Source: Pseudoroseomonas cervicalis | Lineage (GTDB): Bacteria > Pseudomonadota > Alphaproteobacteria > Acetobacterales > Acetobacteraceae | Length of the DNA stretch: 64,000 nucleotides | NCBI RefSeq assembly: GCF_030818485.1 | Contig: NZ_JAUTAJ010000004.1 | Location: forward strand, 372,001 to 436,000 | Direction of reading: 5' to 3' | Part shown: positions 27,603 through 35,032 of the stretch, piece by piece | Numbering within the stretch: position 1 is the stretch's first letter | Layout: the number at the start of each line of letters is the position of its first letter | Notes under the pieces: model-generated | What the model was told of the DNA's origin: nothing | Database searches by the model: none | The model's input: only the letters and a program-made list of their open reading frames with translations | Program-made: the position numbers and the translations under genes

Positions 27603-28406
27603 TCAGAAGGCGCGGCTGAGGGTCAGCAGCAGCCGGCCATCGCAGATCTTCTGCCCCTCGGGCGCGCGATCCGCGACGGGGGCGCAATCGCGCTGGCGGA
27701 TCGAGGTGCCGGACCAGGACAGGCTGGCGGTGACCCCGGCGCCGATCTCGCGCGCCAGGCCGACCGCGTACCAGAGATAATCCGGCGTGCCGAACAGCGT
27801 GTTGCGCTCGATCCACTGGTAGCCGAGCCGGCCGCTGGCGGTGAAGCCGGCCGGCAGGCTCAGCTCCGCCAGCCCTTCCAGCGCGTAGGCCTGGCCGGAG
27901 CGGCCGAAGAAATTCGGCGCGTAGTTGAAGGCGCCGGTCAGCTTCAGCGGGTCGATGGCGTAGGCGGCCTTCAGCACCAGCTCCTGATACTCGTTGACCT
28001 GGCCGCCCGCCGCCTTGTCCTGGCCGGGATAAAGATAGGCGATGTAGCCGGCGTCAAAGGCCACGCCGCCCAGGCTGAAGCGGTAGCCGGCCATCAGGTC
28101 CAGCTCCTGCCGCGTGTCATTGGCGGGGCTGCCCAGGAAGCTGGCGTTGCTGAGGAAGCCGCCGACATAGACGCCGCTGCCATGCTGCAGATCCAGCGTC
28201 GCCTGCGCCGCCGGCCGGTTGCGCGTCTGGCTGAGGCCGCGGAACAGGTAGTCGCTGGAGAGCGACGGGGTGGCGGTGACGGTGAGGTCCGCCGCCTCCA
28301 GCTCGAAGGCCCGCGCGGCGGGGGCGGGGAGGGTCAGCACCGCGGCGAGGCCGGCGGTCAGGGAGGCGGCGGAGAAGGCCGGAAAACGGGCCGTTGCGGC
28401 AGGCAT
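27603..28406 (-). CDS. TorF-family putative outer-membrane porin
   Basis: A 267-residue protein with a signal peptide (ending ALTLPAPAARA-type, about residues 1-33). The mature part is a beta-barrel that begins with the family hallmark VTATPSLSSDYLFRGLSQTRNRPAAQATLDLQH and continues with alternating strands (GVYVGGFLSNASF; RQELDLMAGYRFSLGGVAFDAGYIAYLYPG; GFTASGRLGYQWIER). It ends with the C-terminal phenylalanine (LLLTLSRAF) recognised by the Bam machinery. Two cysteines near the C-terminus (RDCAPVAD, QKICDGR) may form a loop disulfide. Substrate unknown. The 230 bases upstream are shared with the divergent 28637 gene. Confidence 0.85.
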   Translation of the reverse strand: MPAATARFPAFSAASLTAGLAAVLTLPAPAARAFELEAADLTVTATPSLSSDYLFRGLSQTRNRPAAQATLDLQHGSGVYVGGFLSNASFLGSPANDTRQELDLMAGYRFSLGGVAFDAGYIAYLYPGQDKAAGGQVNEYQELVLKAAYAIDPLKLTGAFNYAPNFFGRSGQAYALEGLAELSLPAGFTASGRLGYQWIERNTLFGTPDYLWYAVGLAREIGAGVTASLSWSGTSIRQRDCAPVADRAPEGQKICDGRLLLTLSRAF

Positions 28407-28636
28407 GGATCGATCCTCGGGACAGGCGAAGCGCGGCCGGCCGGAGGCGGCGGCCGCGCCCCTGGCCTAGGGGCGATGCCCGTAAAGCGGCCATGCGAAA
28501 CCCCGCCCCGGCGCATCAAGGCGCCGTAAAGCCGGTGTGGCGTGGCCGGGGATTTATGCGGAATTTAGCCGCCCGCCACGGCTTGCGCATGGCGCCTTTA
28601 CGGCCGCGGCGCGGATGCTCGGGGCTGGAGGATCCC

Positions 28637-29122
28637 ATGTCATCCACTGCATTGTCCCATCCCGAGCCGGCCGCGGCCGCGCTGCTGGACCGGCTGGTCG
28701 CCGAGGCGGCGCTGCGCGAGCAGGACCGCGTGCTGATCATCGGCCCGCGCGGCGCCGGGCTGCTCTGCGCCGCCGCGCGCCATGGCTGCCGCAGCGGCGC
28801 CGAGGCGCGCCACGCCCCGGCCCATCCGGAGCCCGCCGATCTGGTGCTGGCGCCGGCCATCGCCTCGGAATCCATGGCGCTGACCATCGCCCGCAGCGCA
28901 CGGCGCGCGCTGGCGGCGGGCGGCCGGCTGGTGCTGGCGCTGCCCGGCGAGGCGGCGGCCGGCCCGCGCGCCCTGGCCCGCGCCATCGGTCGCGGCCTGC
29001 GCGCCGAGGGCTTCCGGCAGATCCGGCTGCGCGCCATCGCCGGGCGCGACGGCGCCGCGCTGCTGCTGCTCGGCACCATGCCGCAGCCGGCGCTGCCCCG
29101 TCAGGGCGGGCGCGGCGCATGA
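28637..29122 (+). CDS. Hypothetical protein coupled to dapA-like gene
   Basis: A 161-residue soluble protein starting at the ATG at 28637 after a GGAGG. The pattern of strands and helices (DRVLIIGPRGAGLLCAAARHG; PADLVLAPAIASESMALTIARSARRALAAGGRLVLALPG; GRDGAALLLLGTMP) looks like a reduced Rossmann or methyltransferase-like fold, but the usual SAM-binding GxGxG motif is incomplete. I cannot assign a family. Its stop overlaps the ATG of the next gene (ATGA), so it is translationally coupled to the DapA-like enzyme. Confidence 0.6.
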   Translation: MSSTALSHPEPAAAALLDRLVAEAALREQDRVLIIGPRGAGLLCAAARHGCRSGAEARHAPAHPEPADLVLAPAIASESMALTIARSARRALAAGGRLVLALPGEAAAGPRALARAIGRGLRAEGFRQIRLRAIAGRDGAALLLLGTMPQPALPRQGGRGA

Positions 29123-30078
29123 TCGCGCCCGTCCTGCGCGGGCTGATCCCGGCCCTGCCGACCCCCTTCATCCCCGGCAGCGGCCAGATCGACGAGGCCG
29201 CCCTGGCCGCCCTGGCCGAGCGTGTCGTGGCGCGCGGCGCCAGCGGCGTCGTGGCCTGTGGCAGCACCGGCGAGGCGCCGGCGCTGAGCGCCGCCGAGCA
29301 TGGCCGCGCCCTGCATGTGGTGGCCGAGGCGGTGGGCCACCGCGTGCCGGTCATCGCCGGCGTCGGCGCGCCGAGCACCGAGGCGGCGGCGGCCCTCGCC
29401 CAATCCGCCGCGCTCTGCGGCGCGGCGGCGCTGCTGGTCTCCGCCCCGCCCTATGTGCGGCCGGGGCAGGAGGGGCTCTGCGCCCATATCCGCGCCGTGG
29501 CCGCCGCCGGCCGGCTGCCGCTGGTGCTCTACGACGTGCCGAGCCGCGCCGGGGTCGGCTTCGCCGATGACAGCATCGCCCGGCTGCGCGACGCCAATCT
29601 GATCCAGGCGCTGAAGGACGCGACCGCCGATCTGGCGCGGCCGGCGCGGCTGGCGCGGCTCTGCGGGCGGGATTTCACGCAGCTCTCGGGCGATGACGCC
29701 ACCGCGGTCGCGCATCTGGCCATGGGCGGGTCGGGCTGCGTCTCGGTGCTGGGCAATCTGGTGCCGGCGCTGTGCAGCGCGCTGCACTCCGCCTGGGCGG
29801 CGCAGGACCCGGACCGGGTGGCGGAGCTGCGCGACCGGCTGGCGCCGCTGGCCGAGCTGCTGTTCCGCGAGAGCAGCCCGGTGCCGCTGAAGGCGGCGCT
29901 CGGCCTGCTGCGGCTTTGCGACGCCAGGCCGCGCCTGCCGCTGCTGCCGGCCACCGCCACGACCCGCGCCCTGCTGGCCGAGGCGCTGGCCGCCCTGCTG
30001 CCGGAGGAGGAGGCCCGCGCCACCGCCGCGCTGCGCCCGCCGCCGCGCCACGCCCTGCCGCCGCGCCTGCTGCAATAG
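29119..30078 (+). CDS. DapA-family aldolase (4-hydroxy-tetrahydrodipicolinate synthase type)
   Basis: A 319-residue class I aldolase of the DapA/NAL family. GSTGEAPALSAAEH (residues 47-60) holds the TGE motif, LVLYDVPSRAGVG (near 136) has the catalytic tyrosine, and IQALKDATADLAR (near 163) has the Schiff-base lysine. The sequence SGDDATAVAHLAMGGSGCVSVLGNLVP near 193-215 also fits. These support pyruvate condensation chemistry. DapA condenses pyruvate with aspartate semialdehyde in lysine synthesis, but paralogues act on other aldehydes, so the gene is not named dapA. It overlaps the preceding gene by four bases. The C-terminus is about 25 residues longer than in E. coli and proline/arginine-rich. 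Confidence 0.85.
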   Translation: MIAPVLRGLIPALPTPFIPGSGQIDEAALAALAERVVARGASGVVACGSTGEAPALSAAEHGRALHVVAEAVGHRVPVIAGVGAPSTEAAAALAQSAALCGAAALLVSAPPYVRPGQEGLCAHIRAVAAAGRLPLVLYDVPSRAGVGFADDSIARLRDANLIQALKDATADLARPARLARLCGRDFTQLSGDDATAVAHLAMGGSGCVSVLGNLVPALCSALHSAWAAQDPDRVAELRDRLAPLAELLFRESSPVPLKAALGLLRLCDARPRLPLLPATATTRALLAEALAALLPEEEARATAALRPPPRHALPPRLLQ

Positions 30079-30219
30079 GCGCCATGCCCCGCGCCGCCGG
30101 CCCGTGCTAGGCTGGCCGCACGGATGGCGTGAATTGTCCCCTCTTTGTCCGCGCCCGGCCTTATCCGGCCCGGGCGCGGCGATAGGCTGGCGCGGTCACC
30201 TTCCGCAGGAGCATGGGAC

Positions 30220-30780
30220 ATGACCGGCACCGCCCTCCTCGTCATCGACGCGCAGGAGTCTTTCCGCCACGCCGCCTATTTCCGCGAGGACGACCTGCCC
30301 GCCTATCTGGAGCGCCAGCAGGCGCTGATCGACGGCGCCGTCGCCGCCGGCCTGCCGGTGCTGCAGGTGTTCCATGTCAGCGAGGCCGGGCCCTTCTCCG
30401 AAGCCTCGGGCTTCGTGCGCACCCTGGCGCCGCTGCGCCTGGCGCCCGAGGCGGTGTTCCGCAAGCGCCGCCACAGCGCGCTGGTCAATAGCGGGCTGGA
30501 TGTCTGGCTGAACACCCGCGGCATCCACCGCCTGATCGTCTCCGGCATCCGCACCGAGCAATGCTGCGAGACCACCACCCGCCACGCCTCCGATCTCGGC
30601 TATGCGGTGGATTTCGTGGCCGAGGCGACGCTGACCTTCCCGATGACCGACGCCGCCGGCCGCGCCTGGAGCGCCGCCGAGATCCGCGCCCGCACCGAGC
30701 TGGTGCTGGCCGGCCGCTTCGCCCGCATCGCCACGGTGGAGCAGGCGCTGGCCGGCGCGCCGGAGCGCCGCGCCGCATGA
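30220..30780 (+). CDS. Isochorismatase-family cysteine hydrolase
   Basis: A 186-residue protein starting at the ATG at 30220 (MTGTALLVIDAQESF). The catalytic triad is visible: Asp in LVIDAQESF near residue 10, Lys in RKRRHSALVNSGLD near 84, and Cys in IVSGIRTEQCCETTTRHASDLGY near 118. The family hydrolyses amide, imide or vinyl-ether bonds (nicotinamidase, isochorismatase, N-carbamoyl amidases); the substrate here is unknown. It overlaps the following GlxA-type regulator by four bases (ATGA), so the regulator probably controls this enzyme. A CTAG-containing -10-like element lies about 110 bases upstream. Confidence 0.88.
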   Translation: MTGTALLVIDAQESFRHAAYFREDDLPAYLERQQALIDGAVAAGLPVLQVFHVSEAGPFSEASGFVRTLAPLRLAPEAVFRKRRHSALVNSGLDVWLNTRGIHRLIVSGIRTEQCCETTTRHASDLGYAVDFVAEATLTFPMTDAAGRAWSAAEIRARTELVLAGRFARIATVEQALAGAPERRAA

Positions 30781-31769
30781 GCGGGGCGCGGCACATCCCG
30801 GTGCTGGTGATCGTGCCGCCGCGCGTGCTGCTGCTCGACATCGCCGGCCCCGTGGAGGTGCTGCGCAAGGCCAATCTGGAGCAGCAGGCGCTGCGCTTCA
30901 GCGTCGCCTACCACGCGCCGGCGGGGGTGGCGCGCAGCTCGGTCGGGCTGGAGCTGGCCGGGCTGGCGCCGCTGCCCAAGGCGGTGCCGCAAGGCGCGCT
31001 GCTGCTGCTGCCGGGCGCCGCCGACCTGCCGATCGGCGGCCCCCCGGCCGATGCGGAGGAAGCGCGGCAGGAGGAGGAGATCGTCGCCTGGCTGGCGCGC
31101 ATGGTGCGGCCCGGCCACCGGCTGATGTCGATCTGCTCCGGCGCGCTGCTGGCGGCCCGCGCCGGGCTGCTGGACGGCCATGCCTGCACCACCCACCACG
31201 CCACCATCCCGGCGCTGATCCGCCTGGCCCCGGCCGCGCGCGTGCTGGAAAACCGGCTTTTCGTCGAATCCGGGGAGCGGCTGACCACCGCCGGCGTCAC
31301 CGCCGGCATGGATCTGATGCTGCATCTGCTGGCGCGCGAGGCCGGGCATGAGGTGGCGCTGGCCGTGGCGCGCTACCTGGTGGTGTATCTGCGGCGCGGC
31401 GGCGCGGACCCGCAGCTCTCCCCCTGGCTGGAGGGGCGCAACCATATCCACCCCGCCATCCACCGCGCCCAGGACGCCATCCTGGCGGAGCCCGCGCATC
31501 CCTGGTCGGTGGCGGCGCTGGCGCGCATCGCCGGCGCCAGCCCGCGCAACCTCTCCCGCCTGTTCAACGAGCACACGGGCATGAGCGTGACCGACTACGT
31601 CAACCGGCTGCGCGTGGCGCTGGCGCACCAGCTGGTCACCGGCTCGAAGCTCGATCTGGAGCATGTGGCGGAGCGCGCCGGCTTCGCCTCGCTGCGCCAG
31701 TTCCGCCGCGCCTGGGCACGCCACCATGCGCTGTCGCCGGGCCGGCTGCGGACCTCGGTGGCCGGCTAG
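30777..31769 (+). CDS. GlxA/FtrA-family transcriptional regulator (DJ-1/PfpI + AraC)
   Basis: A 330-residue regulator. Residues 8-190 form a DJ-1/PfpI-like amidotransferase domain (VLVIVPPRVLLLDIAGPVEVLRKAN; LMSICSGALLAARAGLLDGHACTTHHAT, with the conserved cysteine; FVESGERLTTAGVTAGMDLMLHLL). Residues 225-325 form an AraC-type helix-turn-helix domain (WSVAALARIAGASPRNLSRLFNEHTGMSVTDYVNRLRVALA; LEHVAERAGFASLRQFRRAW). Members usually activate nearby catabolic genes in response to a small nitrogenous or aromatic ligand. Its ATG overlaps the stop of the isochorismatase-type enzyme. Confidence 0.92.
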   Translation: MSGARHIPVLVIVPPRVLLLDIAGPVEVLRKANLEQQALRFSVAYHAPAGVARSSVGLELAGLAPLPKAVPQGALLLLPGAADLPIGGPPADAEEARQEEEIVAWLARMVRPGHRLMSICSGALLAARAGLLDGHACTTHHATIPALIRLAPAARVLENRLFVESGERLTTAGVTAGMDLMLHLLAREAGHEVALAVARYLVVYLRRGGADPQLSPWLEGRNHIHPAIHRAQDAILAEPAHPWSVAALARIAGASPRNLSRLFNEHTGMSVTDYVNRLRVALAHQLVTGSKLDLEHVAERAGFASLRQFRRAWARHHALSPGRLRTSVAG

Positions 31770-31830
31770 CGACCGGCCGGGATTGCCGCGTCCCGCCTCT
31801 CAACGAGGCAGCGGCAGCCTGAAAGAAAAG

Positions 31831-31867
31831 CACGAAAGAAAAGGCTGGGGGGACAGGGTCCCCCCAG
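31831..31867 (-). terminator. Rho-independent terminator of the phr-phosphatase operon
   Basis: On the minus strand, CTGGGGGGAC and GTCCCCCCAG pair with a 3-base loop (31845-31867). The stem is followed by CCTTTTCTTT. It is about 60 bases after the phosphatase stop. Confidence 0.75.
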
Positions 31868-31924
31868 ACCCCGCCATCCGTGAAGCGGCCCGCCTCTCCA
31901 CCCGACCGCGGCAGCCCGAAAAAA

Positions 31925-32662
31925 TCACCAGGGGAGGTCGATCCAGGAGAGGTGGCCGCCCTTGCCGGCGCCGGTGTCGAGGAACACGGCGCGGCCGCCG
32001 GCGGCGGAGACCGCGACATAGGGGCGGCCATCGGTCGAGCGCAGCTCATGCCCGCAATAGACGGTGATGCCGGAGGGGATGCGGTGCACCCAATTGTGCA
32101 GCCGCTCGGGATAGCCATCGGCGCGGGTGCGGCTGGTCACCTGGCCGAACAGGGCGCGCGGCACCAGGCCATCGGGCTTGTGGCTGCCGGCCTCCTGCGG
32201 CGAGGGCTCGCGCAGCATGCGCGGATGGAAGCCGCCATGCACGAACAGCCAGGGGCCGAGGCGCAGCCAGGCCGGCGCCGCGGCGATGGCCTCCAGCGCC
32301 CGGGCCTTCAGCGCCTCGCCATCCGGCGCCTCGTCCAGCTGGGCCAGGGTGATGCCCAGGCCCTCGGGATCCGGGCGCACCAGCGCGCCGGACAGCGCCC
32401 GGCGCAGCTTGTGGTCGTGATTGCCGAGGATGAACATCCCCTGTCCGCTGTCCAGCAGCGCCAGCGCCTGGCGCAGCGTGCCGGGATTGTCCGGGCCGCG
32501 ATCGGTCAGGTCGCCCAGCTGCAGCACGAAGAAGCGCTTCTCGGCGGCGCCCTGGATGGCGGCCTCGAAGGCGCGGGAATCGCCATGCACGTCGCCCACC
32601 ACCCGCAGACCCTTGAAGTCGCGCTTGAGCCGGGAGAGCAGGTGGTTAGCGGGCAGCATCAT
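31925..32662 (-). CDS. PPP-family serine/threonine phosphatase (metallophosphoesterase)
   Basis: A 245-residue protein beginning at the ATG at 32662, which overlaps the photolyase stop. The metal-binding signature of the PPP phosphatases is complete: VVGDVHGD near residue 22, LGDLTDRGPD near 49, ILGNHDHK near 77, LFVHGGFHP near 140 and YCGHE near 202. Bacterial members dephosphorylate serine/threonine or tyrosine on proteins, or act on nucleotides such as Ap4A. It ends the four-gene repair operon, so a role in damage signalling or nucleotide clean-up is possible. Alternative start one codon downstream (32659). Confidence 0.88.
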   Translation of the reverse strand: MMLPANHLLSRLKRDFKGLRVVGDVHGDSRAFEAAIQGAAEKRFFVLQLGDLTDRGPDNPGTLRQALALLDSGQGMFILGNHDHKLRRALSGALVRPDPEGLGITLAQLDEAPDGEALKARALEAIAAAPAWLRLGPWLFVHGGFHPRMLREPSPQEAGSHKPDGLVPRALFGQVTSRTRADGYPERLHNWVHRIPSGITVYCGHELRSTDGRPYVAVSAAGGRAVFLDTGAGKGGHLSWIDLPW

Positions 32663-34092
32663 TCCGCCGCCTTCAACGCCTGAAGGGCGGCCAGCGCCCG
32701 CTTGCGCCCGCCCTCGTGATCGACGATGGGGGCCGGGTAGTCCTGGCCGAGGCGCAGACCCGCGGCGCGCAGCACCTCGGGCGGCGCCTGCCAGGGCTTG
32801 TGCAGCCAGGCATCCGGCAGCCGCGCCAGCTCGGGCACGAAATGGCGCACATAGCGGCCCTCGGGGTCGAATTTCTCGCCCTGCAGGATCGGGTTGAAGA
32901 TGCGAAAATAGGGTGAGGCGTCGATGCCGCTGCCCGCCACCCATTGCCAGTTCATGCTGTTGGCGGCGAGGTCGGCATCCACCAGCGTGTCCCAGAACCA
33001 CAGGCTGCCCTGCTGCCAGGGCTGCAGCAGATGCTTCACCAGCAGGCTGCCCACCACCATGCGCACCCGGTTGTGCATCCAGCCATGCCGCCAGAGCTGG
33101 CGCAGCCCGGCATCGACGATCGGGTAGCCGGTTTGCCCCTGCTGCCAGGCCTGCAGAAGCTTGTCATCCGGCTGCCAGGGGAAGTCGGCGAATTCGGGCC
33201 GCAGCGGCGTGTCCGGCAGCTCGGTCCGGTGCCACAGCGTGTGATAGGCGAATTCGCGCCAGAGGATCTCCTTCAGCCAGGTGAGGTGGCCGCCGGATTT
33301 GCCGCCCTCGGCCACCGCGTGCCAGGCCTGGCGCGGTGAGACCTCGCCCCAGTGCAGATGCGGGGAGAGGCGGGCGGTCAGATCCTCGCCGGGGATGTCG
33401 CGGCCGCGCTCATAGCCCTCGGCGGCCTCGGCGGCGAAGTCTCGCAGCCGGGCGGCGGCGCCAGCCTCGCCAGGGGTCCAGTATTCGGGGAAGGCAGCGG
33501 CCCAGTCGGGCTGGGGCGGGCGCGGCAGCAAGTCCAGCGCCTCCAGCGCCAGGCCCTTTCGCGGCGGCGGGGCGGGGCGCAGCGTCTTCGGCGCCGGAAT
33601 CGGCGGCGGCGGGTCGCCGAGCGCCAGCACCGCGCGGGCGAAGGGGGTATAGACCGAATAGGGCTTGCCCTGGCCGGTGCGCAGACGGTGCGGCTCCAGC
33701 AGCGTGGCGCCGCTGTGCAGGTGGAGCTTGCGGCCCTGGCCCTCCAGCGCCGCGGCGATGCCGGCATCGCGCTGCCGCGCCCAGGGCTCGTAGAGGCGGC
33801 TGGCATGCACCTCGGTGGCGCCCAGGGCTTCGGCCAGTTCGGGGATGAGATCGGCGGCCTTGCCGCGCAGCAGCAGCAGGGGCGCGCCCAGGGCGGCGAG
33901 TTTTTCGCCCAGCGCGTCCAGGCTGTGGTGCAGCCACCAGCGCGCGGCGCCGCCGGGCGCCCAGGGGTCGCTCTCATCCAGCACATAGACGGGCAGCACC
34001 GGCTGCTCCGCCACGGCGTGCAAAGCAGGGTGGTCGGCGGTGCGGAGATCCTGGCGCAGCCAGAGCAGGGCGGGGGGCGGGGTTCGGCTCAT
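32659..34092 (-). CDS. phr: Deoxyribodipyrimidine photolyase (class I cryptochrome/photolyase)
   Basis: A 477-residue flavoprotein that splits UV-induced pyrimidine dimers with blue light. The N-terminal alpha/beta antenna domain begins ALLWLRQDLRTADHPALHA. The C-terminal FAD domain includes LSPHLHWGEVSPRQAWHA near residue 240, FAYHTLWHR, GQTGYPIVDAGLRQLWRHGWMHNRVRMVVGSLLVKHL near 320-355, and the adenine-pocket and electron-transfer block LWFWDTLVDADLAANSMNWQWVAGSGID near 360-390. FDPEGRYVRHFVPEL closes the domain. Its ATG overlaps the pdeM stop and its stop overlaps the phosphatase start, so the three are coupled. Confidence 0.95.
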   Translation of the reverse strand: MSRTPPPALLWLRQDLRTADHPALHAVAEQPVLPVYVLDESDPWAPGGAARWWLHHSLDALGEKLAALGAPLLLLRGKAADLIPELAEALGATEVHASRLYEPWARQRDAGIAAALEGQGRKLHLHSGATLLEPHRLRTGQGKPYSVYTPFARAVLALGDPPPPIPAPKTLRPAPPPRKGLALEALDLLPRPPQPDWAAAFPEYWTPGEAGAAARLRDFAAEAAEGYERGRDIPGEDLTARLSPHLHWGEVSPRQAWHAVAEGGKSGGHLTWLKEILWREFAYHTLWHRTELPDTPLRPEFADFPWQPDDKLLQAWQQGQTGYPIVDAGLRQLWRHGWMHNRVRMVVGSLLVKHLLQPWQQGSLWFWDTLVDADLAANSMNWQWVAGSGIDASPYFRIFNPILQGEKFDPEGRYVRHFVPELARLPDAWLHKPWQAPPEVLRAAGLRLGQDYPAPIVDHEGGRKRALAALQALKAAE

Positions 34093-34853
34093 GGCACCGA
34101 TATCGGCACCCGCACCGGCTTGCCCAGGCTGCGCCTGGCGGCCGGCTCGGCGGCGGCGGAGGCTGCGGCGGCCAGATGCTTCATCGGCCCGATGGCGGTG
34201 CTGTAGAGCCGGTCGCGCCCCAGCAGGAAGGCGCGCCCGCCGCGCGGGAACAGCGCCGCGACCGGCGGCGCGGTGATGGCGAGGCCCCCGGTATAGGCGC
34301 CGAAGGCCGGCAGCAGCACACGCCGCGCATCGGCCAGGAAGCAGGGCCGCTCCACCGCGCCGCAGCGTGTCGCCACGCTGGCCTTGGGGTGGAAATGGCC
34401 GGACAGCTCAAAGCCCGCCGCCGGGCCAGGCAGGCCCTCATGCCGGAACACCAGCGGGCCCAGGCGCAGCTCCGCCACCGCCTGGCCGGGCAGATCGGCG
34501 GGCGGGGCGGGGTCGTGATTGCCCAGCACCCAGGTGACCTCGCGCCCCTCCAGCAGGTGCAGCAGCGCGGCGCGGTCGGGCGGCAGCAGGCGGGACGCGC
34601 CCTCGCCATCGTGGAAGCTGTCGCCCAGGAAGACCAGATGCGCGACGCTGTAGCGGCGCAGCAGCGGGGCCAGCCGCGCCAGCGTCTCCCGCGTGTCATA
34701 GGGCGGCACCAGCTGGCCGCGCCGGGCGAAATGGCTGCCCTTCTCCAGATGCAGGTCGGAGAGGACCAGCAGCTTGCGGGCGGGCCAGTGCAGCGCGCCG
34801 GCCGGGTCCAGGGCCAGGCGTTCGCCGGCGAGATGCAGAGGCGCGGAAATCAT
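34089..34853 (-). CDS. pdeM: Ligase-associated DNA damage response endonuclease PdeM
   Basis: A 254-residue calcineurin-like metallo-phosphoesterase. Metal ligands are in LLVLSDLHLEKGSHFARRG near residue 30, FLGDSFHD near 75, VTWVLGNHDP near 107 and ELSGHFHPKA near 152. The gene is one of the set usually found with an Lhr-type helicase, a beta-CASP nuclease and an ATP-dependent ligase. Here only the helicase, 180 bases upstream, is present. The stop overlaps the photolyase start. Confidence 0.9.
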   Translation of the reverse strand: MISAPLHLAGERLALDPAGALHWPARKLLVLSDLHLEKGSHFARRGQLVPPYDTRETLARLAPLLRRYSVAHLVFLGDSFHDGEGASRLLPPDRAALLHLLEGREVTWVLGNHDPAPPADLPGQAVAELRLGPLVFRHEGLPGPAAGFELSGHFHPKASVATRCGAVERPCFLADARRVLLPAFGAYTGGLAITAPPVAALFPRGGRAFLLGRDRLYSTAIGPMKHLAAAASAAAEPAARRSLGKPVRVPISVP

Positions 34854-35032
34854 GTCTCAGAACGCGTTAGCGCGCACCGCCCCCCCGTAAAAGCCCTTTT
34901 TTCGACACATTGCCGCGGCGCAAGGGAGGCGGGCGGGCGGCCCTGCCCGGCCGGTGCGCCGGGGGAAGGCAGCCAGGGCGTGGCGGGGGATGGCCGGCCG
35001 CCGGCGGGGCCGGGGGAAGCCGGGGCGGCGGC

